Shown in pieces: positions 52,167-60,722 of a DNA stretch of 64,000 bases (its first letter is position 1; the number at the start of each line of letters is the position of its first letter). Below the pieces are notes generated by a model. That model made no database searches, was not told the origin of the DNA, and was given only the letters and a program-made list of their open reading frames with translations. Source of the DNA: G025836975 sp048751585 (GTDB lineage: Bacteria > Pseudomonadota > Gammaproteobacteria > Burkholderiales > Burkholderiaceae_B); the NCBI RefSeq assembly GCF_048751585.1, contig NZ_JAZHOB010000010.1, positions 186,001 through 250,000 of the forward strand, read 5' to 3'. A program made the translations under genes and the position numbers.

Positions 52167-53451
52167 TTTGAATGACCCAGGTTGGGGGCGTGGCAACAAT
52201 AACGGCTCCGAACCGCCTCGTCGGCCCAACAAGGGCGACGGCCCGCCGGACCTGGATGAGGTCTGGCGCGATTTCAACAACCGCCTCGGCTCCCTGTTCG
52301 GGCGCAAGCCCAAACGCAGCCCGTTCGGCGGCGGCGACAACGGCCCGGGAAATGGCGGCGGCGCCGCGCAGTTTCCCAAGGGCTCGCCCAAGATGGTGGC
52401 GGTGATCATTGTCATCCTGATCGGCTTGTGGCTGGCCAGCGGCTTTGTCATCGTCCAGGAAGGGCAGGTTGCCGTGGTGACCAAGTTCGGCAAGTACACC
52501 AAGACCTTGCCGCCCGGCCTGCAATGGCGGTTGCCGTATCCCATCGAAAGCCACCAAACGGTCAATATTTCGCAATTGCGCACCTTTGAAGTGGGCTTTC
52601 GCGGCACGGCGCGCAACAAGGTTCTGCCTGAATCGCTCATGCTGACGACCGACGAGAACATCGTCGACCTGCAATTCGTGGTGCAGTACCGGTTGATTTC
52701 CACCGGCGCGCCCGATTACCTGTTCAAGACCAGCCAGCCCGACGAGTCGGTGCGCCAGGCATCCGAAACCGCCATGCGCGAAATCGTCGGCAAGAAGCCC
52801 ATGGATTTCGTCCTGTATTCCGGTCGTACCGAAGTGGCCACCGAAGTGCAGAAGCTTGCGCAAAGCATACTGGACCGTTACGAAACCGGCATCCAGATCA
52901 GCACGGTCGCCATTCAGAACGTCCAGCCGCCCGAACAAGTCCAAGCGGCCTTCGACGATGCCGTCAAGGCTGGCCAGGATCGAGAGCGCCAGATCAACGA
53001 AGGCAATGCCTATTCGAACAAGGTCTTGCCCGAGGCGCAGGGCCAGGTGGCCCGCATGCTGCAGGAAGCCGAAGGCTATCGGGCCAAGGTGATAGGCGAC
53101 GCTCAGGGCGATACGTCGCGCTTTGCCAGCGTGGAAGCCCAGTACGCGAAGGCTCCCGACATCACCCGCGAACGCATGTATTTGTCGACCATGCAGCAAA
53201 TTCTGGAGAACACCAGCAAGATCATGGTTGATTCGCAAGCCAGCAATAATATGTTGTACCTGCCCCTGGACAAGATCATGCGCCAGGCCGCCGGCGATCG
53301 CGCCACCTTCAGCGGTTCGGTAGAAAGCACGTCCTCGGCAGCGGCCGGCACGACGTTGCCGAACAAGTCGACCGCACCCGCACGCAGCCGCACGCCGGAC
53401 GCGAACGGGTCCGCGACGAAGTCGCTGTCGGTGAATCCGTATTCTCGCTAG
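52141..53451 (+). CDS. hflK: FtsH protease regulator HflK
   Basis: A 436-residue SPFH/prohibitin membrane protein that with HflC forms a cage around FtsH. The first 80 residues are Gly/Asn-rich and soluble; the membrane helix is about 80-102 (MVAVIIVILIGLWLASGFVI), then the SPFH domain (EGQVAVVTKFGKYTKTLPPG) and a long helical region ending in a disordered tail. I chose the ATG at 52141, inside the end of hflX; 52159 is an alternative. Confidence 0.95.
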   Translation: MRLISKMFNLNDPGWGRGNNNGSEPPRRPNKGDGPPDLDEVWRDFNNRLGSLFGRKPKRSPFGGGDNGPGNGGGAAQFPKGSPKMVAVIIVILIGLWLASGFVIVQEGQVAVVTKFGKYTKTLPPGLQWRLPYPIESHQTVNISQLRTFEVGFRGTARNKVLPESLMLTTDENIVDLQFVVQYRLISTGAPDYLFKTSQPDESVRQASETAMREIVGKKPMDFVLYSGRTEVATEVQKLAQSILDRYETGIQISTVAIQNVQPPEQVQAAFDDAVKAGQDRERQINEGNAYSNKVLPEAQGQVARMLQEAEGYRAKVIGDAQGDTSRFASVEAQYAKAPDITRERMYLSTMQQILENTSKIMVDSQASNNMLYLPLDKIMRQAAGDRATFSGSVESTSSAAAGTTLPNKSTAPARSRTPDANGSATKSLSVNPYSR

Positions 53452-53457
53452 GAGGCC

Positions 53458-54348
53458 ATGATGCAACGTTTTTTCCCTGCTTTAGTCGGCCTGGTCATAG
53501 TCCTGGCGGTTCTTTCTTCCTGCGTGTTCGTGGTGCGCGAGCGCGACGCCGCACTGGTGTTTGCCTTGGGCGAGGTGCGCGACACCATCACCGAACCGGG
53601 CCTGTATTTCAAGCTTCCTCCGCCGTTCGAGAACGTGGTGCGCCTTGACAAGCGCCTGCAGACCATCGAAACCAGCGATCCTGAGCGCATCCAGACCGCC
53701 GAGAAGAAGAATCTGCTTATCGATTCCTTCGTCAAGTGGCGTATTGCCGATCCGCGTCTTTTCTACGTTACCTTCGGCGCCAATGACCGTGCGGCCGTCG
53801 AGCGGCTTCAGGCTCAGATTCGCGATGCCTTGAACGCCTCCGTCAACGTGCGCACCGTCAAGGAAGTGGTGTCGAACGAACGCGACACCATCATGCGCGA
53901 AGTACTCAGCAACGTCGAAGCGCGCGCCAAGCCGCTGGGCGTCCAGGTGGTCGATGTGCGCCTGCGCCGCATCGACTTTGCGCCCGAGATCTCTGAGTCG
54001 GTATACCGCCGCATGGAAGCCGAACGCAAGCAGGAAGCTAACCGGTTGCGTGCCACCGGCGCCGCCGATAGCGAACGCATACGCGCCCAGGCCGATCGCG
54101 AGCGTCAGGAATTGCTGGCCAAGGCCTACGCCGAGGCTCAGCAGATCCGAGGCGAAGGCGACGGCAAGGCGGCGGGCATTTATGCTGAAGCCTATGGCAA
54201 GAACCCCGAGTTCTACAGCCTGTACAAGAGTCTGGAAGGGTATGCCTCGGCGTTTTCCAGTCGCGACGACGCCCTGGTCCTGAGCCCCAAGTCCGACTTC
54301 TTCAAGTACTGGAATTCGGCGTCGGGGACCAAGCCGGCCACGCCCTGA
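53458..54348 (+). CDS. hflC: FtsH protease regulator HflC
   Basis: A 296-residue SPFH protein paired with HflK. N-terminal membrane helix about 5-25, then FVVRERDAALVFALGEV and RRIDFAPEISESVYRRM, typical of HflC. It starts with two consecutive ATG codons, 6 bp after hflK. A clean terminator follows at 54420-54451. Confidence 0.96.
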   Translation: MMQRFFPALVGLVIVLAVLSSCVFVVRERDAALVFALGEVRDTITEPGLYFKLPPPFENVVRLDKRLQTIETSDPERIQTAEKKNLLIDSFVKWRIADPRLFYVTFGANDRAAVERLQAQIRDALNASVNVRTVKEVVSNERDTIMREVLSNVEARAKPLGVQVVDVRLRRIDFAPEISESVYRRMEAERKQEANRLRATGAADSERIRAQADRERQELLAKAYAEAQQIRGEGDGKAAGIYAEAYGKNPEFYSLYKSLEGYASAFSSRDDALVLSPKSDFFKYWNSASGTKPATP

Positions 54349-54419
54349 ACGTCGCTTAACCGTTCATGAATCCGGCCTGGCGTAGCTTGGTCACGGTTCT
54401 TGGGTAAGCTAGCTTTTTA

Positions 54420-54451
54420 ATCGGTCCGGTTCGCCGGGCCGATTTCTTTTT
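54420..54451 (+). terminator. Intrinsic terminator of the hflC operon
   Basis: A 10-bp stem (54420-54429 ATCGGTCCGG with 54434-54443, one G-U pair) closed by a TTCG tetraloop and followed by TTCTTTTT. This is a strong terminator 71 bp after hflC. Confidence 0.93.
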
Positions 54452-54770
54452 GCTTGCTTGAGTGCTGCTGTTGCTTGGGGCAATCCTCCCTCGTGTTCTT
54501 AAGCGCTGCGTCGGGCAGGCCGGGGTAGCGTGACGCCATGGACGTGATGGCGATCCGCGCGACAGCTATTTTGGGGGTAAGTGCCATAGCAAACTAGAAT
54601 GCCAAGCAAGCAAACCGCCCCGTCGGCGTCAACGAGACGAAAACCGCTCACAGAAATAGGTGGAGAGAGCCGTCAACGACCCGATCGGTATCCAACGCAA
54701 ACCGCAAACCTCATCGCACGCGTGAGCGCCACAAAAACCCCCGCTCTCCTATGTGAGAGACCGCCCCGGT

Positions 54771-54799
54771 TTCACTTATTCGCCCCTATCGTTTATACT
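54771..54799 (+). promoter_or_regulatory. Candidate hisZ-purA promoter
   Basis: TTCACT (54771-54776) and TATACT (54794-54799) with 17-bp spacing resemble a sigma-70 promoter. Transcription would start near 54806, about 100 nt before the hisZ ATG and upstream of the hairpin at 54831. Confidence 0.6.
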
Positions 54800-54830
54800 A
54801 ACGCGTAAGTTTTGTTTATCTTTACCGCAA

Positions 54831-54880
54831 GCGACTTGGCGGGCTTACGCCCCAGGTCGCTTTTTGTTTGGTTTTTTTTG
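54831..54880 (+). promoter_or_regulatory. Putative attenuator in the hisZ leader
   Basis: GCGACTTGG (54831-54839) pairs with the complement ending 54860 around a GGC-TTAC-GCC tip, followed by TTTTTG and, after a short gap, eight T's. This is an intrinsic-terminator structure placed between the predicted promoter and the hisZ start codon. Confidence 0.6.
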
Positions 54881-54905
54881 TCAAGGTTCTTTTCAGGGCT
54901 GCATA

Positions 54906-56069
54906 ATGTCCAACTGGTTGTTGCCGGAAAGTCTGGCCGATATCTTGCCGGCCGAAGCGCGCCGCATTGAAGAATTGCGGCGTGACTTGCTGGATCTGTA
55001 TCGCGCATACGGTTTCGAACTGGTGGCGCCGCCCTTGGTCGAATATCTGGATTCCCTGTTGTCCGGCACGGGTGGCGACCTGAACCTGCGTACCTGCAAG
55101 CTTATCGACCAGCTTTCAGGCCGCACCCTGGGCGTACGCGCCGACATCACGCCGCAAGTGTCGCGCATCGACGCGCACCTGCTCAATCGCGAGGGCGTTA
55201 CACGCCTGTGCTACTGCGGCACGGTGCTGCACGCGCGCCCCGCGGGCCTATTGTCCGATCGCGAGCTGCTGCAGATCGGCGCCGAAATTTTCGGCCATGC
55301 CGGCTTCGAGGCCGATATCCAGATCATCGAACTGGCGCTGGAAAGCGTCAAGCGCGCCGGACTGGTCCAGGCCCGCCTTGATCTGAACCACCCCGGCGTG
55401 CTGCGGGCCATCATCGAATCCGATCCCGCGCTTGCCGATCAAGCCAGCGCCATCTTCGATTTACTCAGCACCAAAGACATTCCGGGCCTGGCCGAGCTGG
55501 GCGCCCGCCTGCCCGACGTTCAACCCGAAAGCATACAGGCCTTGCTGAAACTGGCTTCGTTATACGGCGGAACCGAGGTCATAGCCAAGGCCCGCCGGCA
55601 ATTGCCGGCCTTGCCGGGTTTGCGCACAGCGCTCGACGAACTGGAGGCGCTGGTCCGGGCTTTGCCCGAACACGATTTCAGCGTCGATCTGGCCGATATG
55701 GGCAGCGGCTACGGCTACCATTCGGGCGTGGTGTTTTCCATTTACGCCCAGGGCTGGCACGATGCGCTGGTTCGGGGCGGCCGCTACGATGGCGTCGGGC
55801 GCGCCTTTGGCCGCTCGCGGCCCGCCACCGGCTTCAGCCTGGACTTGCGCAAACTGTCCTCGGGCTTGCCGCCGGCCCCGAGGGCCACGGCCATACGCGC
55901 TCCCTGGGGCACCGATGCCGCTCTGGTCGACGCATTGCGGCAATTGCGCAACGCGGGCGAAATCGTGGTGCAGATGCTGCCCGGCCAGCCGCATCAACTG
56001 GATGAATTTACCGTTGATCGAGAACTGCTTCTGGATGGCGGGGCATGGAAGGTAAGAGCGATTCACTAG
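54906..56069 (+). CDS. hisZ: ATP phosphoribosyltransferase regulatory subunit HisZ
   Basis: A 387-residue HisZ, a class II synthetase-like protein without aminoacylation activity that activates the short-form HisG in the first step of histidine synthesis. The N-terminus NWLLPESLADILPAEARRIEELR and the HisS-like GGRYDGVGRAFGRSRPATGF block are characteristic. I chose the ATG at 54906; upstream in-frame codons cover the hairpin leader. purA follows 87 bp later, as in many Betaproteobacteria. Confidence 0.94.
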   Translation: MSNWLLPESLADILPAEARRIEELRRDLLDLYRAYGFELVAPPLVEYLDSLLSGTGGDLNLRTCKLIDQLSGRTLGVRADITPQVSRIDAHLLNREGVTRLCYCGTVLHARPAGLLSDRELLQIGAEIFGHAGFEADIQIIELALESVKRAGLVQARLDLNHPGVLRAIIESDPALADQASAIFDLLSTKDIPGLAELGARLPDVQPESIQALLKLASLYGGTEVIAKARRQLPALPGLRTALDELEALVRALPEHDFSVDLADMGSGYGYHSGVVFSIYAQGWHDALVRGGRYDGVGRAFGRSRPATGFSLDLRKLSSGLPPAPRATAIRAPWGTDAALVDALRQLRNAGEIVVQMLPGQPHQLDEFTVDRELLLDGGAWKVRAIH

Positions 56070-56156
56070 CCCGGCTGGCCGGGCTGTTATATCGTATAAG
56101 TTAAATCTACTTTGGCCTTTGCGTCTCTCGGGCCGAATCTTTTTTTGATACGTGAC

Positions 56157-57452
56157 ATGAGCAAGAATATTGTTGTGATCGGTACCCAGTGGGGTGACGA
56201 AGGCAAGGGAAAAATCGTCGACTGGCTGGCCGAATCGGCACAGGGCGTGGTTCGCTTCCAGGGCGGCCATAATGCGGGGCACACTTTGTGGATCAATGGC
56301 AAGAAGACCATTCTTCGCCTGATTCCCTCCGGCATCATGCATCCTCACGTTACCTGCTACATAGGCAACGGCGTGGTGCTCTCGCCCGAGGCCTTGCTGA
56401 AGGAAATCGGCGAGCTCGAAGAGGCCGGCCTGGACGTGCGTTCGCGCCTGCAGATTTCGCCCGCCTGCCCACTGATCCTGCCTTACCACATTGCCATCGA
56501 CCAGGCTCGCGAAGCGCGCAAGGGCGAGGGCAAGATCGGCACCACGGGCCGCGGCATAGGCCCGGCCTACGAAGACAAGATAGGGCGTCGCGCCCTGCGG
56601 GTGCAAGATCTGTACGATCCCGAAATTTTCGACGAAAAGCTGGCCGAAACCCTGGACTTCCATAATTTCGTATTGACCAACTACCTGGGCGGCAAAGCCG
56701 TTTCGGCCGACGAGGTGCGCGACCAGGCCATGGCCTTGGCGCCCGCCATCAAGCCCATGGTGGCCGACGTTTCAAGCAATCTGCATATCGCCAAGAAGGC
56801 AGGCCACAAATTGCTGTTCGAAGGCGCGCAGGGCGCGCTGCTCGATATCGATCACGGCACTTATCCCTTCGTTACCAGCAGCAATTGCATTGCCGGTGCG
56901 GCGTCGGCCGGCGCGGGCGTCGGTCCGCAGACGCTGGATTATGTATTGGGTATTGCCAAGGCCTACACCACGCGTGTCGGTTCCGGTCCGTTCCCCACCG
57001 AACTGCTCGACGACACCGGCGCCCGCCTGGCGACCGTCGGTAAGGAATTCGGCTCGGTAACCGGCAGGCCTCGCCGCTGCGGCTGGTTCGACGGCGCCGC
57101 CATGAAACGCTCGGTCATGATCAACGGCATTTCAGGCTTGTGCATCACCAAACTCGACGTCCTGGACGGGGTCGAGCAGATCAAGATCGGCGTGGGCTAT
57201 CGCTACAAGGGCGAATTCCTGGATGTCCTGCCCTACGGCGCGCATGCCGCCGCCGAAGCAGAGCCCGTGCTGGAAGAAATGGCCGGCTGGACCGAGTCCA
57301 CCGTGGGCATTACCGAGTACGACAAGCTGCCCGTGAATGCGCGCCGCTACCTGGAACGCATTTCCGAGGTCTGCGATGTGGCCATCGACATGGTGTCCAC
57401 CGGCCCGGACCGCATGGAAACCATCGTGTTAAGGCACCCCTTCAACGGATAA
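56157..57452 (+). CDS. purA: Adenylosuccinate synthetase
   Basis: A 431-residue enzyme that joins IMP and aspartate with GTP in AMP synthesis. GTQWGDEGKGKIVDWLAE with the catalytic Asp, GGHNAGHT, and the loop VGSGPFPTEL are intact, as is the C-terminal TGPDRMETI. The start at 56157 gives the standard MSKNIVVIG. A terminator follows at 57479-57510. Confidence 0.97.
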   Translation: MSKNIVVIGTQWGDEGKGKIVDWLAESAQGVVRFQGGHNAGHTLWINGKKTILRLIPSGIMHPHVTCYIGNGVVLSPEALLKEIGELEEAGLDVRSRLQISPACPLILPYHIAIDQAREARKGEGKIGTTGRGIGPAYEDKIGRRALRVQDLYDPEIFDEKLAETLDFHNFVLTNYLGGKAVSADEVRDQAMALAPAIKPMVADVSSNLHIAKKAGHKLLFEGAQGALLDIDHGTYPFVTSSNCIAGAASAGAGVGPQTLDYVLGIAKAYTTRVGSGPFPTELLDDTGARLATVGKEFGSVTGRPRRCGWFDGAAMKRSVMINGISGLCITKLDVLDGVEQIKIGVGYRYKGEFLDVLPYGAHAAAEAEPVLEEMAGWTESTVGITEYDKLPVNARRYLERISEVCDVAIDMVSTGPDRMETIVLRHPFNG

Positions 57453-57478
57453 CCGCCATTGCGGATATGCCTGCACGC

Positions 57479-57510
57479 GCCGCAGCCCATAGCCGGGTTG
57501 CGGCTTTTTT
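57479..57510 (+). terminator. Intrinsic terminator of purA
   Basis: Stem GCCGCAGCCC (57479-57488) with GGGTTGCGGC (57495-57504), one G-U pair and a 6-nt loop, followed by six T's. Confidence 0.9.
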
Positions 57511-57565
57511 GCAGCGGCGGCGCCGCGCGTGCGGGCTGAATGGGGCGCTGGGGCCGGCAAACGCT

Positions 57566-57616
57566 TTGCCCGAGCGGGAATAGGGGTTTATTATTACGCT
57601 CCTTGCAAATAAACCC
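57566..57616 (+). promoter_or_regulatory. Promoter with overlapping palindromic operator candidate
   Basis: TTGCCC (57566-57571) and TATTAT (57589-57594) at 17-bp spacing form a good sigma-70 promoter. A perfect 9-bp inverted repeat, GGGTTTATT (57584-57592) and its complement (57608-57616), straddles the -10 box and start site, placed where a repressor could act. Confidence 0.6.
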
Positions 57617-57638
57617 GGAATAGGGAATTTACCGTCTT

Positions 57639-58181
57639 ATGAATCTGCCGCCGAACACGGATCGCGACCTTTGGGTCAGTTGGGATCAATACCATGCCCT
57701 CATCGAGCGATTGGCCTTGAATGTCCATGAGTCCGGATGGCAGTTCGACAAGATCGTGTGCCTGGCCCGGGGCGGAGTGCGCGTGGGCGACATACTGTCC
57801 CGCATTTACGATATGCCCCTGGGCATATTGGCCACCAGCAGCTATCGCGAGGCCGCGGGCACGCAGCAGGGACAGCTCGATATCGCCCAGTTCATCACCA
57901 TTACCCGTGGAACCCTGGACGGCAAGGTGTTGCTGGTTGACGACATGGTCGATACCGGCATGACCTTCAATCGTGTCCGCGACCATCTGCAATCGCAGTT
58001 CCCCGCCATTACCGAACTGCGGACCGCCGTACTGTGGTGGAAGGGGCATTCGCAGGCGTCGCCCGATTATTTTGTTGAAAAACTGCCGACCAACCCCTGG
58101 ATACATCAGCCTTTCGAGGACTACGACAGCATACGTCCCCATCAATTGGAAGCCTGGGTGCGCAAGGGCGTTCGCAGTTGA
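57639..58181 (+). CDS. Phosphoribosyltransferase (purine type)
   Basis: A 180-residue type I phosphoribosyltransferase. The PRPP-binding motif VLLVDDMVDTGMTF (about residues 103-116) is perfect, and the N-terminal VCLARGGVRVGDILSR matches hypoxanthine/xanthine-guanine enzymes. It would salvage a 6-oxopurine to its nucleotide, consistent with its place after purA, but the base specificity cannot be read. It has its own promoter with a palindrome. Confidence 0.87.
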   Translation: MNLPPNTDRDLWVSWDQYHALIERLALNVHESGWQFDKIVCLARGGVRVGDILSRIYDMPLGILATSSYREAAGTQQGQLDIAQFITITRGTLDGKVLLVDDMVDTGMTFNRVRDHLQSQFPAITELRTAVLWWKGHSQASPDYFVEKLPTNPWIHQPFEDYDSIRPHQLEAWVRKGVRS

Positions 58182-58234
58182 AGCCGCTTCCGGCGGCCTG
58201 CAAGGGTGGCGGACAGCCGTAAAAGCTGTTTTCA

Positions 58235-58243
58235 TGCTAGAAT
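58235..58243 (+). promoter_or_regulatory. Extended -10 upstream of rpsU
   Basis: TGCTAGAAT (hexamer 58238-58243), the same extended -10 as at rpsP, lies 55 bp before the rpsU ATG. No convincing -35 is seen, as is usual for extended -10 promoters. Confidence 0.55.
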
Positions 58244-58298
58244 CACAGGTTGTCGTTTGTCCACTAACTAATTTTTAACCTTCAAGGCTTAAGATTAC

Positions 58299-58511
58299 AT
58301 GCCTATCGTTCGTCTGAAAGAAAACGAGCCCTTTGAAGCCGCTCTTCGCCGCTTCAAGCGCACCATCGAAAAAATCGGCCTTTTGACCGAGCTGCGCTCG
58401 CGCGAATTTTACGAAAAGCCCACGGCAGAACGTAAACGCAAGCATGCCGCCGCCGTCAAGCGCCACTACAAACGCATCCGCAGCCAACAACTGCCTCCGC
58501 GTCTGTATTGA
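58299..58511 (+). CDS. rpsU: 30S ribosomal protein S21
   Basis: A 70-residue S21, needed for translation initiation on natural mRNAs. PIVRLKENEPFEAALRRFKR and the basic C-terminus are diagnostic. It heads the macromolecular synthesis operon with dnaG and rpoD; the dnaG start codon follows its stop directly. Confidence 0.97.
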   Translation: MPIVRLKENEPFEAALRRFKRTIEKIGLLTELRSREFYEKPTAERKRKHAAAVKRHYKRIRSQQLPPRLY

Positions 58512-60461
58512 TTGATACCTGAATCATTTGTTCAGGAACTTCTCGCCCGAGTTGATGTTGTCGATGTCGTCGGGCGATACGTACAGTTGCGCAAGGGCGG
58601 GGCCAATTTACTTGGCCTGTGCCCCTTCCACAACGAAAAAAGCCCCTCGTTCACGGTAAGCCCGACCAAGCAGTTCTATCACTGTTTTGGTTGTGGAGCC
58701 CATGGCAGCGCCATATCTTTCCTGATCGAGCATACCGGGGCCAGTTTTCCCGAAGCAGTCCGCTCACTGGCGTCCAGCGCCGGCATGACCGTGCCCGAGG
58801 AATCGCGCAGCCCCAGGCAGCGCGCCGCCGACAAGCGGCGCAAGGAAGAGGTCTCGCGCCACCAGCAGGTGCTGGACATGGCGCAGGCGCATTATCAGCG
58901 CGAGCTCAAGCAGTCGCAGGCGGCCATACGCTATCTGAAGCAGCGTGGGCTTTCCGGCGAAATCGCGGCGCGCTTCGGCCTGGGCTGGTCTGGAACCGAT
59001 CGGCGCGGGCTATCCACCGTTTTTCCGCAGTATGAAGACGCCGTGCTGGTCGAATCCGGCCTGGTGATCGAGTCGGAGGACGGCCGGCGCTACGACCGTT
59101 TTCGCGAAAGAATCATGTTTCCCATACGCAACACACGTGGGAGCATTATCGGATTCGGCGGGCGCATCATCGGCAAGGGCGAGCCCAAGTACCTGAATTC
59201 GCCCGAGACCAATCTGTTTTCCAAAGGCCATGAGCTGTACGGGCTTTGGGAGGGGCGAGCCGGCATCCGCAGCGAAGGCTACGTATTGGTTGTCGAGGGC
59301 TATATGGACGTGGTGGGCCTGGCCCAGCACGGCCTGGCCAATGCCGTGGCAACGCTCGGCACCTCGACCACGCCTTTTCATATCCAGAAGCTGCTGCGCG
59401 CCAGCAGCAAGATCGTGTTCAGCTTCGACGGCGACAAAGCGGGCAGGAAGGCGGCCTGGCGCGCGCTGAACACCTGCCTGCCGCTGGTGCGCGACGATGT
59501 ATCGATGCGCTTCCTGTTCCTTCCGTCCGAACATGATCCCGATTCCTACATCAAGGAATACGGCGCGGAGGCATTCAAGGCGACGGTATCCGAAGCTGTG
59601 CCCCTGTCGCGCTTCATGCTTGACGAACTGGCTTCTCGCCATGCCATGCACGAAGCGGAAGGGCGTGCCGCTTGCGTACACGAGGCCAAGCCGTTGCTGG
59701 CTTTGCTTCCCGAAAGCACCTTGCGGGTCCAGATCGAGCGAGAGTTCGCCAAGCTGGTTCAGCTCACGCCCGAAGAGCTCGCCCAGATGATCCAGGACTT
59801 GCCGGCCGCGCCGGTGCCTTCGGAGGCCTCCGAGCCTGCTCGCGGGGATCACAGCTCTCATTTCGGCGGGGAAGAGCCTCCGGGCTTCATGGATGGCCCG
59901 GGTTTCGATCCCGGCGAGCCTCATTTTTATCCCGGTGAATCCGACCCCATGGAGCATCCGGCGCCGGGTCGGGGTGGCGGCCGCAAGCCTGATACGGCCC
60001 GACCGGGCGCGGCCCGACGCAATCACAAAGTCCGGACGGTGACGCCTATGGCCAAGCGTCTGTTGCGTTTGTTGCTGGCGCATCCCGAACTGGTCGCCAG
60101 CCTGGGGGATCAGCAGCTTGAAATTCTGGAACACGGCCCCCATCTTGTACTTGTACGCGATTTAATCACCCTGGCCAATCTAAGCGGAGCGCGCCACGCG
60201 GGAGCCTTATTACAGGCGGCCGACCCGGGATCCGATCTCCAGGCCGTGCTGGATTCCCTGACGCCTGAATTGCTTGCCCAGGAAGATTTGCCGGATCCAC
60301 AAGCCGAATGGAACGACGCTTTGCGACGCATAGAGCTCGAAGCCATTAAAGCCGAACAGTCGGCACTGGTGGAAGATGGCATGAAAGATGAATTTTCACG
60401 TAAAAGGTATCAAGAATTGACGCGGCGAATAGCACTGTTGCAAGGTGCATCTTCGCGTTAA
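58512..60461 (+). CDS. dnaG: DNA primase
   Basis: A 649-residue primase. The CHC2 zinc finger has Cys37, His40, Cys58 and Cys61 (LGLCPFH ... HCFGCGAHG). The TOPRIM core includes VLVVEGYMDVVGLAQHG and VFSFDGDKAGRKAAWRA. The C-terminal helicase-binding region follows an acidic/Gly-Pro-rich linker (about 425-505). The start is TTG, immediately after the rpsU stop; MIPESFVQELLARVDVVDV aligns with the family, and no ATG does. Confidence 0.96.
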   Translation: MIPESFVQELLARVDVVDVVGRYVQLRKGGANLLGLCPFHNEKSPSFTVSPTKQFYHCFGCGAHGSAISFLIEHTGASFPEAVRSLASSAGMTVPEESRSPRQRAADKRRKEEVSRHQQVLDMAQAHYQRELKQSQAAIRYLKQRGLSGEIAARFGLGWSGTDRRGLSTVFPQYEDAVLVESGLVIESEDGRRYDRFRERIMFPIRNTRGSIIGFGGRIIGKGEPKYLNSPETNLFSKGHELYGLWEGRAGIRSEGYVLVVEGYMDVVGLAQHGLANAVATLGTSTTPFHIQKLLRASSKIVFSFDGDKAGRKAAWRALNTCLPLVRDDVSMRFLFLPSEHDPDSYIKEYGAEAFKATVSEAVPLSRFMLDELASRHAMHEAEGRAACVHEAKPLLALLPESTLRVQIEREFAKLVQLTPEELAQMIQDLPAAPVPSEASEPARGDHSSHFGGEEPPGFMDGPGFDPGEPHFYPGESDPMEHPAPGRGGGRKPDTARPGAARRNHKVRTVTPMAKRLLRLLLAHPELVASLGDQQLEILEHGPHLVLVRDLITLANLSGARHAGALLQAADPGSDLQAVLDSLTPELLAQEDLPDPQAEWNDALRRIELEAIKAEQSALVEDGMKDEFSRKRYQELTRRIALLQGASSR

Positions 60462-60722
60462 AGTACGGTAAAATAGAGAGTTTTCGCGAAGACGCGACAT
60501 GCTTGCCCCAAGCACGAAGAGCGTCGTAACATTTAGACTGACCGGCTAGCCCCTTTCGCCTTGCAACGACCATTAAAGCGTCAAGGATTATCTTATTTGG
60601 GCTGCATGGGTTTATATGGATGTTATCGACGCGGTATGTTGAGTCTTCACGATGAGTAAGTTCTGCCCTGCAGCACTCGCTGGCTTTGGCCATCGGGTGT
60701 TTTTGCGCCTACGGAAGCGACT
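60462..60722. other. dnaG-rpoD spacer
   Basis: 261 bp without a gene. In other Proteobacteria this gap carries internal promoters for rpoD. I see an AT-rich stretch near 60585-60600 and 60610-60625 but no clear sigma-70 or heat-shock sequence. Confidence 0.4.

Larger units (their letters stand above)
54349..54905. other. 557-bp spacer between hflC and hisZ
   Basis: It holds the hflC terminator (54420-54451), a promoter (54771-54799) and a hairpin/U-tract (54831-54880). Between these, 54452-54770, I recognise no gene. An 11-bp inverted pair TTGCTTGCTTG (54450-54460) and its complement (54603-54613) may be chance. The usual small DUF2065 gene between hflC and purA is not present. Confidence 0.55.

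Noticed and set aside
54599..54808. 69-codon frame between hflC and hisZ
   Set aside because: It overlaps the predicted hisZ promoter, lacks a ribosome binding site and has no recognisable similarity.
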